From DATFVJ01 sp963851085 (GTDB taxonomy: Bacteria > Actinomycetota > Actinomycetes > Streptosporangiales > Streptosporangiaceae), in contig CAWKNX010000010.1 in NCBI GenBank assembly GCA_963851085.1, forward strand, positions 1 to 64,000: a stretch of 64,000 bases of DNA, given 5' to 3'. The number at the start of each line of letters is the position of its first letter. Position 1 is the stretch's first letter. Below are positions 7,365-15,881 of the stretch, in pieces. The notes under the pieces are model-generated. The model did no database searches. It was given only the letters and a program-made list of their open reading frames with translations, and was not told where the DNA came from. The position numbers and the translations under genes are program-made.

Positions 7365-8998
7365 AGCTGCGTGAACCCGGGCAGGGTCTTCGCCACGGTC
7401 GCGGCATTCGCCACCCGAATACCGGGAACGGCGAGGCCGAGCACGGCCGCCGCCATGACCAGGCGATGGTCGTCGTAGGTCGCGAAGGCATGGCCCGCTC
7501 CGCCGTCGCGCGGCTTGTCCGGGCCGGCTGTGGTGGCTGCGGCCGCACTGGCCGCGTGCAATGGGCGGGGGGTGATCACCAGCCCATCGGGCAGTTCGGT
7601 CACCTGGCCGCCGAGTGTGTTGATTTCCCGCGCCAGGGCGGCGAGGCGGTCGGTCTCATGCAGGCGCATGTGCGCGATGCCGGTGAAGCGCGACGGTGAC
7701 GAGGCAAGGGCGGCGAGCGCCGTGAGAACGGGGACAAGCTCGGTGACGTCGCGCAGGTCGGCGGTCATGCCGTGGATCGCCGCGCTGCCGTGGACAGTCA
7801 GCCCCGCGGCGGTGAGGTCACAGCGGCCCCCCATCGCGACGAGCAGCTCACGGAGCACGTCACCTGGCTGGGTCGTGCGGGCCGGCCAGCCGGGGATGGT
7901 GACGGCGCCGCCGGTGACCAGTGCGGCGGCAAGGAACGGCGCCGCGCTGGACAGGTCAGGCTCCACATCCACAGAGCGGGCGCGCAGGGGCCCCGGATGC
8001 ACCCGCCAGGAGTCGGGGCCGGTGCTATCGACCCGCACCCCGGCGTCGTTCAGCATCCCGACGGTCATCGCCACGTGCGGCGAGGACGGGACGGGAGGCC
8101 CCTGGTGGTGTACCTCTACGCCCTTGTCGAAACGCGCGCCCGCGAGCAGCAGCGCGGAGATCAGCTGGGATGATCCGGACGCGTCCAGGGTGACCGCGCC
8201 ACCCGCCAAATGGCCCCGGCCAGCCACGGTGAAGGGCAGCGCGCCGCGGCCGCCGTCGTCGATCACCGCACCGAGTTCGCGCAGGGCCGTGATGAGCGGC
8301 CCAACGGGGCGCTCGCGGGCCCGCGGGTCGCCGTCGAAGGCGACTTTCCCGAGGGTGAGTGCCGCGATGGGCGGTACGAAACGCAGCACCGTCCCTGCGT
8401 TTCCGACGTCGACCGTGCGAACGCCACCATCGCCAGCGCCGGGCGGGCCTGGCGTCACTCGCCACGACGACCCCGGCGCGCCGTCCGCGTTCACGGGGTC
8501 CTCGTCGATGCCGACGCCGAGCGTTCGCAGCGCCGCCGCCATCAGTAAGGTGTCCCGCGCGCGCAGCGGCCGTCTAATGAGGCCAGGACCGTCCGCGAGC
8601 GCCGCGAGCACCAGCGCCCGGTTAGTGATCGACTTGGAGCCCGGCAGCGTGACGACCGCGCGCACAGGCCCGGTAGCGGCTGGCGCGTGCCAGTCCTGGC
8701 CAGGCGTGACGGTCGCGCCGGGCTCCGGACGAGTGCTCAGCTTCTTGCCCACGCCGGGGGTGTGGTGCTCGTCGTGCGCGCCGGGGGTGTGGTGCTCGTC
8801 GTGCGCGCCGGGGGTGTGGTGCTCGTCGTGCGCGCCGGGGGTGTGGTGCTCGTCGTGCGCGCCTGCGGCGTGGTGCTCGTCGTGCGCGCCTGCGGCGTGG
8901 TGCTCGTCGTGCGCGCCTGCGGCGTGGTGCTCGTCGTGCGCGCCTGCGGCGTGGTGCTCGTCGTGCGCGCCTGCGGCGCGACGCTGCGCATCGGGCAT
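7334..8998 (-). CDS. aroA: 3-phosphoshikimate 1-carboxyvinyltransferase (EPSP synthase) with a His-rich repeat leader
   Basis: EPSP synthase joins shikimate-3-phosphate and phosphoenolpyruvate in aromatic amino acid synthesis. LPGSKSITNRALVLAA, DVGNAGTVLRF (substrate loop), LHETDRLAALA and YDDHRLVMAAAV are hallmark motifs of the two inside-out domains. The conserved enzyme begins about residue 95. Upstream of it lie eight copies of a nine-residue unit, GAHDEHHAA or GAHDEHHTP. An ATG at 8998, preceded by TACGCT at a distance suited to a leaderless promoter, would include the repeats. A GTG at 8752 (VGKKLSTRPE) would exclude them. I keep the longer form because all eight repeats stay in frame, but the start is uncertain. 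rsgA follows with overlap. Confidence 0.88.
   Translation of the reverse strand: MPDAQRRAAGAHDEHHAAGAHDEHHAAGAHDEHHAAGAHDEHHAAGAHDEHHTPGAHDEHHTPGAHDEHHTPGAHDEHHTPGVGKKLSTRPEPGATVTPGQDWHAPAATGPVRAVVTLPGSKSITNRALVLAALADGPGLIRRPLRARDTLLMAAALRTLGVGIDEDPVNADGAPGSSWRVTPGPPGAGDGGVRTVDVGNAGTVLRFVPPIAALTLGKVAFDGDPRARERPVGPLITALRELGAVIDDGGRGALPFTVAGRGHLAGGAVTLDASGSSQLISALLLAGARFDKGVEVHHQGPPVPSSPHVAMTVGMLNDAGVRVDSTGPDSWRVHPGPLRARSVDVEPDLSSAAPFLAAALVTGGAVTIPGWPARTTQPGDVLRELLVAMGGRCDLTAAGLTVHGSAAIHGMTADLRDVTELVPVLTALAALASSPSRFTGIAHMRLHETDRLAALAREINTLGGQVTELPDGLVITPRPLHAASAAAATTAGPDKPRDGGAGHAFATYDDHRLVMAAAVLGLAVPGIRVANAATVAKTLPGFTQLWTEMLESAP
8756..8971 (-). repeat. Eight 27-bp tandem repeats at the 5' end of aroA
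   Basis: Eight near-identical 27-bp units, four ending with Ala-Ala codons followed by four ending with Thr-Pro codons, encode Gly-Ala-His-Asp-Glu-His-His plus two residues. Units abut without unique spacers, so this is a minisatellite and not a CRISPR array. Confidence 0.92.
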
Positions 8999-9334
8999 GC
9001 AGCGAGCGTACCCGCAGGGTGCGCACCCACCCGATCATCACCGGGCCGCCATGCGCATCTTCTCACCCGCACATGCGGCCGTGGCTGCGGCGCTTAGCCC
9101 GAAGTTCCCCTGGCTTAGCCCCTGCCTGCCACCGTGCCCGCAGGCGCGGGCGGCCCCGTTCCCCGCGGCGATGTCGCGCAGGCGACACGAGCGCAAATAA
9201 GGGGTGAAAAATCAGAATTCGGGGGAGACTGCTTGAAACGGTGCCCGGTTAGGTTTGGCGACGCTGGATCTTGGCTATGGACAGGCACATTCTGGTGCCC
9301 ATGGTTTAGAGCGGTGTGCCTGTCAGGTTGGGAC
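8999..9334. promoter_or_regulatory. Divergent intergenic region between aroA and the SRAP gene
   Basis: This 336-bp region separates two divergent genes. On the minus strand TACGCT lies about 7 nt before the aroA ATG, compatible with a leaderless transcript. On the plus side I see no convincing paired -35/-10 and no clear SOS box before 9335. No coding potential or RNA gene was recognised. Confidence 0.35.
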
Positions 9335-10231
9335 ATGTGTGGTCGGTATGCATCCGCGCGTAAGCGCCACGAACTCCTTGAGGAGTTCCAGGTGCAGGCC
9401 GACCATGTCTCCGAACCACTGGAACCCGATTACAACGTCGCACCGACCAAACAGGTGTATGGCGTGCTTGCCAGGCGTGAACGCGGCGCTGCTACAGACG
9501 GTGGGGCATCGGATCGCCCCGGCCCTGCCAGCGCGCCGGGCTCGCCCGACACAGCCTCCCGCGACGGCGCCGTCCCCGGTCACAGCGACGGCGGTCACCG
9601 CGACGGCGACGGCAGCGGTGACCTGCCTGTGACCCGGCAGTTGCGCGTATTGCGCTGGGGCCTCGTGCCGTATTGGGCCAAGGATCCCTCGCTCGGCAGC
9701 AAGCTGATCAATGCACGCGCGGAGACGGTCGCTGTCAAGCCCGCCTTCCGGCGGGCCTTCGCCCAGCGGCGATGCCTGCTGCCTGCCGATGGTTACTACG
9801 AGTGGCAGACGGCGGCCGGGCTCGGCGGGCGCGTGCGCAAGCAGCCCTTTTTCATGTATCCGCGCGATGGGGGCGTACTGGCGATGGCCGGGCTCTACGA
9901 GCTCTGGCGAGTGCCCGATCGGCCCGCCGACGATCCGGACGCTTGGCTCTGGACGGCGACGATCATCACGACCCAGGCCACCGACGAGTTCGGCCACCTG
10001 CATGACAGGATGCCCATGATCGTCGAGCGCGGCAACTGGGCTCAGTGGCTCGATCCGGCGCGCACCGGCCCCGATGACCTGAGCGGCTTCCTGGTTCCGG
10101 CGGCATCGGCCGGACTGGACGTGAGGGCGGTTTCGCCCGCCGTGAATAACGTACGCAACAACGGACCGGGGCTTATCGAGCCGGCGCCACCCGGCCAGGA
10201 TCCCGCCCAGGCGCCGGCCTCGCTCTTCTAG
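9335..10231 (+). CDS. SRAP-domain protein (YedK/HMCES family), abasic-site DNA-protein crosslinker
   Basis: SRAP proteins shield abasic sites in single-stranded DNA by a thiazolidine link through an N-terminal cysteine. The ATG at 9335 is chosen because it gives MCGRYAS, putting the catalytic Cys at position 2, which is exposed after Met removal; longer in-frame starts would bury it. Further signature blocks are YNVAPTKQV, LRWGLVPYW, INARAET (Asn), RRCLLPADGYYEWQ (Glu) and HDRMP (His). The 298 residues include a roughly 45-residue Gly/Asp/Pro-rich loop after VLARRERG, longer than in E. coli YedK. It is transcribed towards the DksA-like gene about 80 bp downstream. Confidence 0.92.
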   Translation: MCGRYASARKRHELLEEFQVQADHVSEPLEPDYNVAPTKQVYGVLARRERGAATDGGASDRPGPASAPGSPDTASRDGAVPGHSDGGHRDGDGSGDLPVTRQLRVLRWGLVPYWAKDPSLGSKLINARAETVAVKPAFRRAFAQRRCLLPADGYYEWQTAAGLGGRVRKQPFFMYPRDGGVLAMAGLYELWRVPDRPADDPDAWLWTATIITTQATDEFGHLHDRMPMIVERGNWAQWLDPARTGPDDLSGFLVPAASAGLDVRAVSPAVNNVRNNGPGLIEPAPPGQDPAQAPASLF

Positions 10232-10310
10232 ATCCCCCGCGACCCCTAGCTATGTGGCGACACCAGATCCCCCGGTGCCAGCCGCACGCGGGACAGGAGG
10301 TATGAATCCC

Positions 10311-10661
10311 GTGGATACCGCCACCGCTCGCAAGCGTTTGGAAGAAATGCGCGACGACCTCGACAGGTCTATCGCGGTATTGAAGGGGGAACATCCGGTC
10401 GATGACAGGACGTCTGGCTATCCGGCCGATCCGGCGGATGCGGGAGCGAACCTTTCCGAGGCGGATCGCACGCTGGCGATCTTGGAAGCGGCGCAAGGTC
10501 AGCGCTCGCAGGTCCTCGACGCGCTGCACCGGCTAGACGGTGGCAAGTACGGCACCTGTACCCAATGCGGCCAGCCGGTTCCAGAGGGGCGCCTCGAAGC
10601 ACGTCCGGAGGCGGCGCGCTGCGTCGCGTGCCAGTCCAAGGCCGACCGGCTGCGCCGCTGA
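10311..10661 (+). CDS. DksA/TraR-type C4 zinc-finger protein
   Basis: This small protein has an N-terminal helical region and a C-terminal zinc finger, CTQC...CVAC, as in the DksA/TraR family that acts in the RNA polymerase secondary channel or on DNA. A strong AGGAGG at 10295-10300 sits 10 nt before a GTG at 10311 (VDTATARKRLEEM). The ATG at 10302 is only 1 nt from that ribosome site, so GTG is preferred. The coiled-coil tip acidic residues typical of DksA are not obvious, so an RNAP role is inference from the finger. It is short (116 residues), like other actinobacterial members. Confidence 0.82.
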   Translation: MDTATARKRLEEMRDDLDRSIAVLKGEHPVDDRTSGYPADPADAGANLSEADRTLAILEAAQGQRSQVLDALHRLDGGKYGTCTQCGQPVPEGRLEARPEAARCVACQSKADRLRR

Positions 10662-10702
10662 CGGCTCCACCCGCGTGCCGCGCCGCCTGGCTAGCGGCTC
10701 GC

Positions 10703-11611
10703 TCAGCTCACGTGCGGTGCCGCTGGTGCATAGCCCGCGTGCCGCGTGGAGTGCGGCCTCTTGCGCGCGTTCACGATGAGATGGATACCGACCGATTCGT
10801 CCGGATCGGCCGCTAGCTCGGCCCGGACCAGATGCGTGAGCGCGGTCGTGTCGCGGCCGAGGACGTGCTCAACGGTGGTAGGCGACAGCATTGTGCGTGG
10901 CCGGATCCACGTTATGTCCAGTTGCGCTTCCGCAAAGAGGTCATGTAGCTGCTCAGTGCCGAAACAGCGGGTGATGGTGCCGTCAGGCCACGGCACGAGC
11001 ACTACCTCCGCGCTCGGCAGGTCGGTCAGCTCCGCCCAATGACGCTGCTCGGCCAGGATCGCCATGCCGAGCACGAGGGAATCGAAACAGGCCAGGAGCC
11101 GGCCCCCCGGCCTGAGCACGCGGGCGGCCTCCGCGATCGCCTGCTCGGTGAACAGGTGCCTGGAGAGCGTGCGGTCATCGGCTATGACGCCGTCGACCGA
11201 GCGGTCGTCGAGGAACGGCAGCGCCGCAGGGTCGGCACGCACCGTGGCGACCGAACCGCGGCGTGGCGAGCGGGTGCGGGGCGGGCCGACGTCAGCCGGG
11301 CCGGGCGCCGCTGTTAACAGCGGGCGCGCCGCCACCGGACTGGGTGGGGCCGGCACATCAGGGAGATCGGCGGGCACGACATGAATCACCGTGTGTCCGG
11401 CGGCAGCGGCTTGATCGGCACATGGCAGGTGCGGTCCTGACATGTCCACGAGCAGTTCGCCGCCGCGGCGGACAGAGGCAGCGAGCCATCCGGCAAGCTG
11501 CGCAGCCGCGACCGCACGGTAGAACCGCCAGTAGGCCATGAGCGAGCCGATGCCGCTCGCGGGCAGGTGCCTGGCCAGTTCTGGCGCCACCACTGCTCCC
11601 GTGACCAACAT
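10703..11611 (-). CDS. Class I SAM-dependent methyltransferase-like protein
   Basis: The middle of this 302-residue protein has a methyltransferase pattern: GELLVDMSG near the expected SAM-binding strand, ADPAALPFLDDRSVDGVIAD after strand 4, and AEAARVLRPGGRLLACFD (post-motif III). The glycine-rich motif I is weak (VDMSGPHLP instead of GxGxG), so cofactor binding is doubtful. A Pro/Ala-rich linker of about 35 residues interrupts the fold after VPADLPD. The ORF start at 11611 and an internal ATG (MAYWRFYRA, 11539) are both possible. It lies divergent from sigR, and its stop is 42 bp from the convergent DksA-like gene. The substrate is unknown. Confidence 0.65.
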   Translation of the reverse strand: MLVTGAVVAPELARHLPASGIGSLMAYWRFYRAVAAAQLAGWLAASVRRGGELLVDMSGPHLPCADQAAAAGHTVIHVVPADLPDVPAPPSPVAARPLLTAAPGPADVGPPRTRSPRRGSVATVRADPAALPFLDDRSVDGVIADDRTLSRHLFTEQAIAEAARVLRPGGRLLACFDSLVLGMAILAEQRHWAELTDLPSAEVVLVPWPDGTITRCFGTEQLHDLFAEAQLDITWIRPRTMLSPTTVEHVLGRDTTALTHLVRAELAADPDESVGIHLIVNARKRPHSTRHAGYAPAAPHVS

Positions 11612-11785
11612 AGGAGGATTGCCTGCAACGCGGCCCGCTCATCCACCCGGCGCCGTGCGCAGGTTTCATGAGTGACCGGTGTAGCCTTGCCGTCTTTATT
11701 ACCCGCCAGTGTCATGGTCACCCGCCGTGATCTGGGCCGTTTCGCCTGGCGCGGACGATGGCACGATCCCACAACAGATCACTGT

Positions 11786-11813
11786 GGGAATGAAATGCGC
11801 AGGCAGCCGTGTT
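11786..11813 (+). promoter_or_regulatory. Candidate SigR-type autoregulatory promoter of sigR
   Basis: GGGAAT at 11786-11791 and GTT at 11811-11813 are separated by 19 nt, close to the known SigR consensus GGAAT-N18-GTT. Transcription would begin near 11820, about 50 nt upstream of the ATG at 11869. The position mirrors the stress-induced promoter that autoregulates sigR in Streptomyces coelicolor. Confidence 0.65.
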
Positions 11814-11868
11814 GTCGCAGGCGTCTTCGCTGGATCAAGAGAACACATAGCACGGAAGGTGCGATTGC

Positions 11869-12666
11869 ATGCTTGCGGCCACCGGCCGACCACCCAGCTC
11901 ATCTCGGGCGGTGCCTTTCATCGCCGCGGGACCGGGGAAGGTATCCTCCCGGTCAGACGGTTCTCGGTACAGGCGGGCGGATACGCCGCTCGCCGGCGGG
12001 ACGTCTGTCGCAGTCACCAAGGGGGTGGATGCGGTCGCGGAGACGCTGGAGCAGCGTGACGCGCGGTTTGAGCGTGACGTGCTGCCGCACCTCGACCAGA
12101 TGTATTCGGCGGCGTTGCGCATGACACGCAATCCGGCGGACGCGGAAGACCTGGTGCAGGAGACGTTCGCCAAGGCGTATGCGTCGTTTCATCAGTTCGA
12201 GCCTGGCACGAACCTCAAGGCCTGGCTGTATCGCATCCTCACCAACACCTTCATCAATACCTACCGCAAGCGTCAGCGTGAGCCGCAGCGAGCGGCCAGC
12301 GACGACATCGAGGACTGGCAGCTTGCCCGGGCTGAGTCGCACACGTCGTCCGGCCTGAAGTCGGCTGAGACCGAGGCCCTGGAGCGGCTGCCGGACTCCG
12401 ACATCAAGCGTGCGTTGCAGGAACTGCCGGAGGACTTCCGCATCGCGGTCTACCTCGCCGATGTGGAGGGTTTCGCCTACAAGGAGATCGCGGACATCAT
12501 GGCGACGCCGATCGGGACCGTTATGTCACGGCTTCACCGCGGTCGTCGTCAGCTGCGTGAACTTCTCCAGGATTATGCCGTTGAGCGCGGTATGATCAAG
12601 ACGGAGCCCGGGATGTCCTCTGCGGCGTCATCATCGGGGAACCAGCCCGGGAAGGACGCGAGATGA
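11869..12666 (+). CDS. sigR: ECF sigma factor SigR (thiol-oxidative stress)
   Basis: This group IV sigma factor is nearly identical in pattern to S. coelicolor SigR: HLDQMYSAALRMTRNPADAEDLVQETFAKAYASFHQF (region 2), WLYRILTNTFINTYRK, and ELPEDFRIAVYLADVEGFAYKEIADIMATPIGTVMSRLHRGRRQL (region 4). It directs thioredoxin and mycothiol genes when RsrA is oxidised. The long form starts at the ATG at 11869, which has GGAAGG 9 nt upstream. A shorter form could start at the GTG at 12025. The roughly 52-residue N-terminal extension parallels the unstable stress isoform described in Streptomyces. The stop overlaps the rsrA start by 4 nt. Confidence 0.95.
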   Translation: MLAATGRPPSSSRAVPFIAAGPGKVSSRSDGSRYRRADTPLAGGTSVAVTKGVDAVAETLEQRDARFERDVLPHLDQMYSAALRMTRNPADAEDLVQETFAKAYASFHQFEPGTNLKAWLYRILTNTFINTYRKRQREPQRAASDDIEDWQLARAESHTSSGLKSAETEALERLPDSDIKRALQELPEDFRIAVYLADVEGFAYKEIADIMATPIGTVMSRLHRGRRQLRELLQDYAVERGMIKTEPGMSSAASSSGNQPGKDAR

Positions 12667-12947
12667 GTTGCGGCCATCCTCACGACCTGCCATGTACCGA
12701 GGCACTCGCCATGGTGTACAGCTACCTCGACGGCGAGCTCGGCGATGCGAGCTGCATCGAGGTACGCAAGCATCTCGATGAGTGCGGTCCGTGCCTGCGG
12801 GAGTACGGTCTCGAAGAAGCCGTGAAGAGACTGGTTCAAAAGCACTGCGGCCACGACCCGGTGCCGCTGGATCTGCGGGCGAAGGTCATGACCCGCATCC
12901 AGCAGGTCCGGTTTGACCTCGAAGTCACTGAGTTTCGCGTCGACTGA
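12663..12947 (+). CDS. rsrA: Zinc-binding redox-sensing anti-sigma factor RsrA
   Basis: This 94-residue ZAS-family anti-sigma factor holds SigR inactive while reduced and zinc-bound. Cys3, Cys11, Cys31, His37, Cys41 and Cys44 are present; Cys11, His37, Cys41 and Cys44 match the zinc and disulfide residues of S. coelicolor RsrA in numbering. The HLDECGPC motif is diagnostic. It is translationally coupled to sigR through an ATGA overlap and has GGGAAGGA upstream. Disulfide formation under thiol oxidation would release SigR, closing the autoregulatory loop with the promoter at 11786. Confidence 0.95.
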   Translation: MSCGHPHDLPCTEALAMVYSYLDGELGDASCIEVRKHLDECGPCLREYGLEEAVKRLVQKHCGHDPVPLDLRAKVMTRIQQVRFDLEVTEFRVD

Positions 12948-12989
12948 CGCTTCGGCCGCCGCCGACTGACGCCCCGGCCGCCCAGGATG

Positions 12990-13140
12990 GCCCGCAGACC
13001 CTAACCTGGATCGCGTTCAGGCTGTGGCGGCCCGGGGGCGACCCCCCGGAACCCCCGCGTGCGCCTGGACGGCGCGCCATGCGGCAGCTGTTCAGGCTGT
13101 GTTGCCCCGGGGGGCGACCCCCCGGGATTTTCCCGCAGAC
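12990..13140 (+). repeat. GC-rich interspersed repeat, two adjacent copies
   Basis: Two units, each starting GTTCAGGCTGTG and containing GGGGGCGACCCCCCGG, lie head to tail between rsrA and the epimerase gene. The first ends ...GGCGCGCCATGCGGCAGCTGTTCAGG, running into the second. The same unit recurs at 21.2, 23.5, 42.3, 54.1, 54.4 and 60.7 kb. No gene is seen in 12948-13258. Confidence 0.8.
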
Positions 13141-13258
13141 ATTGGCGTGGATCGCGCCGCGGCGGCCGTTCAGGACAATTACCCGCGTCAGCGGTCGGCG
13201 TCGTGCGGCAGGCCGGCCCGGCGGTTCGCCTTCTGGTGGATGATGCCAGCATGACGGG

Positions 13259-14191
13259 GTGCGCATACTCGTCACCGGCGGCGCCGGGTTCATCGGCTCC
13301 CACCTCGTCGACAGGCTGACAGGCAACGGTCATGACGTCGCGGTAGCCGATGACCTGTCCTCAGGAGATGAGGGCAATCTCATGGGCTCTGGCGCGGCGT
13401 TCCACCGGATGGACGTGACGACACCTCAGTTCGCCGCGCTGGCGGCCGCGTGGCGACCCGAGGTGGTGTGCCATCTCGCCGCGCAGATCAGCGTCCGGGC
13501 GAGTGTCACCGATCCGGTCCAGGACGCCAGGATCAACGTCCTCGGCACCGTCAATGTGCTGGAGGCAGCGCGCATGTACGGCGCGCGCAAGGTGGTGTTC
13601 GCCTCATCGGTCGCGGTATACGGCGCACCGGCCGCACTGCCGGTTCAAGCGGACGCGGCATTCGACCCTCGGTCCCCGTACGCCGCCTCCAAGGCCTGTG
13701 GCGAGAGCTATCTGGGCATCTACCGTGCGCTGCACGGCCTGGACTTCACCACGCTCACGCTCGCCAACGTGTACGGGCCCAGGCAGCGGTCCGGGGGTGA
13801 GGCAGGGGTGGTGGCGATCTTCGCCGGCGCGCTGCTGCGGGGCGAGCCGACAACCGTATTCGGCGATGGCAGGCAGACCCGTGACTATGTCTACGTGGCT
13901 GACGTCGTGGACGCCTTCGCCCGGGCCTGCGGCGAGCGGGGCGCTGGACGCAGATTCAACATCGGCACAGGGCTCACTACCAGCGATATCGAACTGCACT
14001 CGCTGGTGGCCGAAGCAGTGGGCGCGCCCGATAAGCCGGCCTACGCACCTCCCCGGCCGGGCGATGTGCCCGCGATGGCTGTAGACCCCGCCGCGGCCCA
14101 GGATGGTCTCGGCTGGGCAGCGAGTACTAGCCTGCGCGATGGAATCAAGGCTACGGTGGGTTGGTTGCGACGCAGGAACCATCGACGCTGA
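13259..14191 (+). CDS. NAD-dependent epimerase/dehydratase, UDP-glucose 4-epimerase-like
   Basis: This 310-residue extended SDR starts with GTG at 13259. TGGAGFIGSHLVD (residues 6-18) binds NAD, ASSVAVYG carries the catalytic Ser, and YAASK (about 141-145) carries the Tyr/Lys pair. LANVYGPRQ, FGDGRQTRDYVYVADVVDA and RFNIGTG are typical of nucleotide-sugar epimerases such as GalE. It probably interconverts or modifies a UDP-sugar for cell-surface glycans. The exact substrate cannot be read from the sequence. The ribosome-binding site is weak, and no glycosyltransferase is adjacent. Confidence 0.85.
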   Translation: MRILVTGGAGFIGSHLVDRLTGNGHDVAVADDLSSGDEGNLMGSGAAFHRMDVTTPQFAALAAAWRPEVVCHLAAQISVRASVTDPVQDARINVLGTVNVLEAARMYGARKVVFASSVAVYGAPAALPVQADAAFDPRSPYAASKACGESYLGIYRALHGLDFTTLTLANVYGPRQRSGGEAGVVAIFAGALLRGEPTTVFGDGRQTRDYVYVADVVDAFARACGERGAGRRFNIGTGLTTSDIELHSLVAEAVGAPDKPAYAPPRPGDVPAMAVDPAAAQDGLGWAASTSLRDGIKATVGWLRRRNHRR

Positions 14192-14200
14192 CTGCAGAGT

Positions 14201-14425
14201 GTGCAGGTCCTTTTACGATTTGCTCACGATGCGCGTTGGGGCTACGCGGAACGCGAAGATCGCGTTACCCTGAGTGCCGAGACGGCAACTGCCATGTGCC
14301 GTCTGCTGAGCCAGGTCAAGGAGGCGACACAGGTGCACAGGCTCGGTGCCTTCCTGCTTACGGTGTTTGCGCTGGTCGCGTTGGCGGTCATCGTCCTAGT
14401 CCCGATGGGGCAAACCTGGGGGTGA
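14201..14425 (+). CDS. Small single-span membrane protein, hypothetical
   Basis: A 74-codon frame starts with GTG at 14201; an internal ATG at about 14294 is also possible. It ends in a clear hydrophobic segment, GAFLLTVFALVALAVIVLVPMG, after a polar, partly helical N-terminus. It sits between the epimerase and the HD-GYP gene on the same strand. I do not recognise a family. Only the hydrophobic segment and the position support it as a gene. Confidence 0.35.
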   Translation: MQVLLRFAHDARWGYAEREDRVTLSAETATAMCRLLSQVKEATQVHRLGAFLLTVFALVALAVIVLVPMGQTWG

Positions 14426-14470
14426 CGAACCGCCGAGGCCATCGGCTATTGAAGTGAACTTGCGAGGGGG

Positions 14471-15817
14471 GTGGCCTTGCGAAGACTGCCGTGGGCGGCT
14501 CGCGTGTATGTCGGTGCGATCGTTGCTGCCGGTGGCCTCGTTATCCTCCTCGGGCCGTTCAACGCCATCGCCTGGCCAACGCTGGGCGTCTTGGCTCTGC
14601 TGTTTCTGATCTGCGACTCAACGCCTACCCTGATTAGCCCGCGGCGCCACGCATGGTCTGCAAGCTCGGCTGCCATCCTTGCCGCAGTAGTGCTGGTCGG
14701 ACCGGTCGGCGCGGCGGTTGTCGGTGCTACGGCCGCGTTCAGTTGCCGCAGGTTGCTCATCGTGCAGCGGGCATTTAACAGCGGAATGTATGCCGTCACC
14801 GCGTACGCCGCGGGCACGGTCTACATGGCCCTCGGCGGAGTGCCCGGAGTGCCCGAGCGGAGTTCGTTCCCCACGATCATCGGGCCTTTCGTCGTCGCCG
14901 CGCTCACCCACGCAGTGGTCAACGACATCCTGGTCGACGGTGTGCTGCGGCTCACCTATCCGGCTGGTTCAGCCTCGCGCGCCAGGTTCGGTCAGCGAGT
15001 CACGACCTTGGTGGTGCCCGATCTCGGCTATGCGATGTTCGGCCTGCTCATTGCCGCCCTTTGGCGTGTCGTCGGGCCGTTCTCGGCCGTCCTGGTACTG
15101 GTACCGCTGTTCGTCGCCCGCTGGGCGGTCGCGCAGTACGTGGCGCAGCAGGAGGCTCACGAGGCGACGATGGCGGCCCTGTGCCAGGCCGTGGAGACCA
15201 AGGACTACTACACCAGGGGTCACAGCGAGCGTGTGTCCAAGGCATCCGTCATGATCGCTCAGGCGATCGGCTTCCGCGCCGAGCGGATCGAGGCCATCAG
15301 GCACGCGGGCATGCTGCACGACATCGGCAAGCTGGGCGTGCCGACGCTGGTGCTGCAGAAGTCCGGAGCCCTGACAGAGGAGGAGTACGCGGCGATCCAG
15401 TTGCATCCCATGCGCGGCCTCGAGATCGTCAGGGAGATCGGCTTCCTTGACGAGGCGCTGGCCGGAATTATGCATCATCATGAGCGCATGGACGGAAAGG
15501 GATACCCGCTCGGGCTCGCCGGTGACGAGATCCCCGAGTTCGCCCGCGTGATCGGGGTCGCGGACGCATTCGACTCGATGACCTCCACCCGGTCCTACCG
15601 TGGTGCCCGGCCGGTCGAGGAAGCCGTTGCCGAGCTGCGCAAGTGTTCCGGCGCCCAGTTCGATCCCGTGATGGTGGACGCATTTGTCGCCGCGCTCGGG
15701 CGCGAGCGCTGGCGGCCACCGGAGCCGGTCACGGCGCCTGAGGGCCAGCCCATTCCGGCCACGATCCAGGATCACGACGACCCGACCGCACCGCTGCGCG
15801 TCATCCCACGCCGCTGA
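14471..15817 (+). CDS. Membrane-bound HD-GYP domain phosphohydrolase
   Basis: The first roughly 220 residues hold about six to eight hydrophobic segments (VGAIVAAGGLVILLG; AAILAAVVLVGPVGAAVVGATAAF; LGYAMFGLLIAALW; FSAVLVLVPLFVARW). These form a sensor-like membrane domain. The C-terminal domain is HD-GYP: HSERVSKAS, MLHDIGKLGVP (catalytic HD), IMHHHERMDGKGYPLGL (the HHExxDGxGYP signature, about residue 336) and ADAFDSMTS. HD-GYP proteins usually hydrolyse cyclic di-GMP. The GTG start at 14471 immediately follows a G-rich ribosome site. The next gene is a related protein that lacks GYP, and the two probably form an operon. Confidence 0.87.
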   Translation: MALRRLPWAARVYVGAIVAAGGLVILLGPFNAIAWPTLGVLALLFLICDSTPTLISPRRHAWSASSAAILAAVVLVGPVGAAVVGATAAFSCRRLLIVQRAFNSGMYAVTAYAAGTVYMALGGVPGVPERSSFPTIIGPFVVAALTHAVVNDILVDGVLRLTYPAGSASRARFGQRVTTLVVPDLGYAMFGLLIAALWRVVGPFSAVLVLVPLFVARWAVAQYVAQQEAHEATMAALCQAVETKDYYTRGHSERVSKASVMIAQAIGFRAERIEAIRHAGMLHDIGKLGVPTLVLQKSGALTEEEYAAIQLHPMRGLEIVREIGFLDEALAGIMHHHERMDGKGYPLGLAGDEIPEFARVIGVADAFDSMTSTRSYRGARPVEEAVAELRKCSGAQFDPVMVDAFVAALGRERWRPPEPVTAPEGQPIPATIQDHDDPTAPLRVIPRR

Positions 15818-15881
15818 CCGGACCACCCACTGAGGAGCCGATGAGCGACCGAGCCAGCGATCAGCAGCCGATGAGCGGACA

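Noticed and set aside
8756..8971. CRISPR-like array near aroA
   Set aside because: The 27-bp units abut with no spacers and stay in the reading frame, and no cas genes are present.
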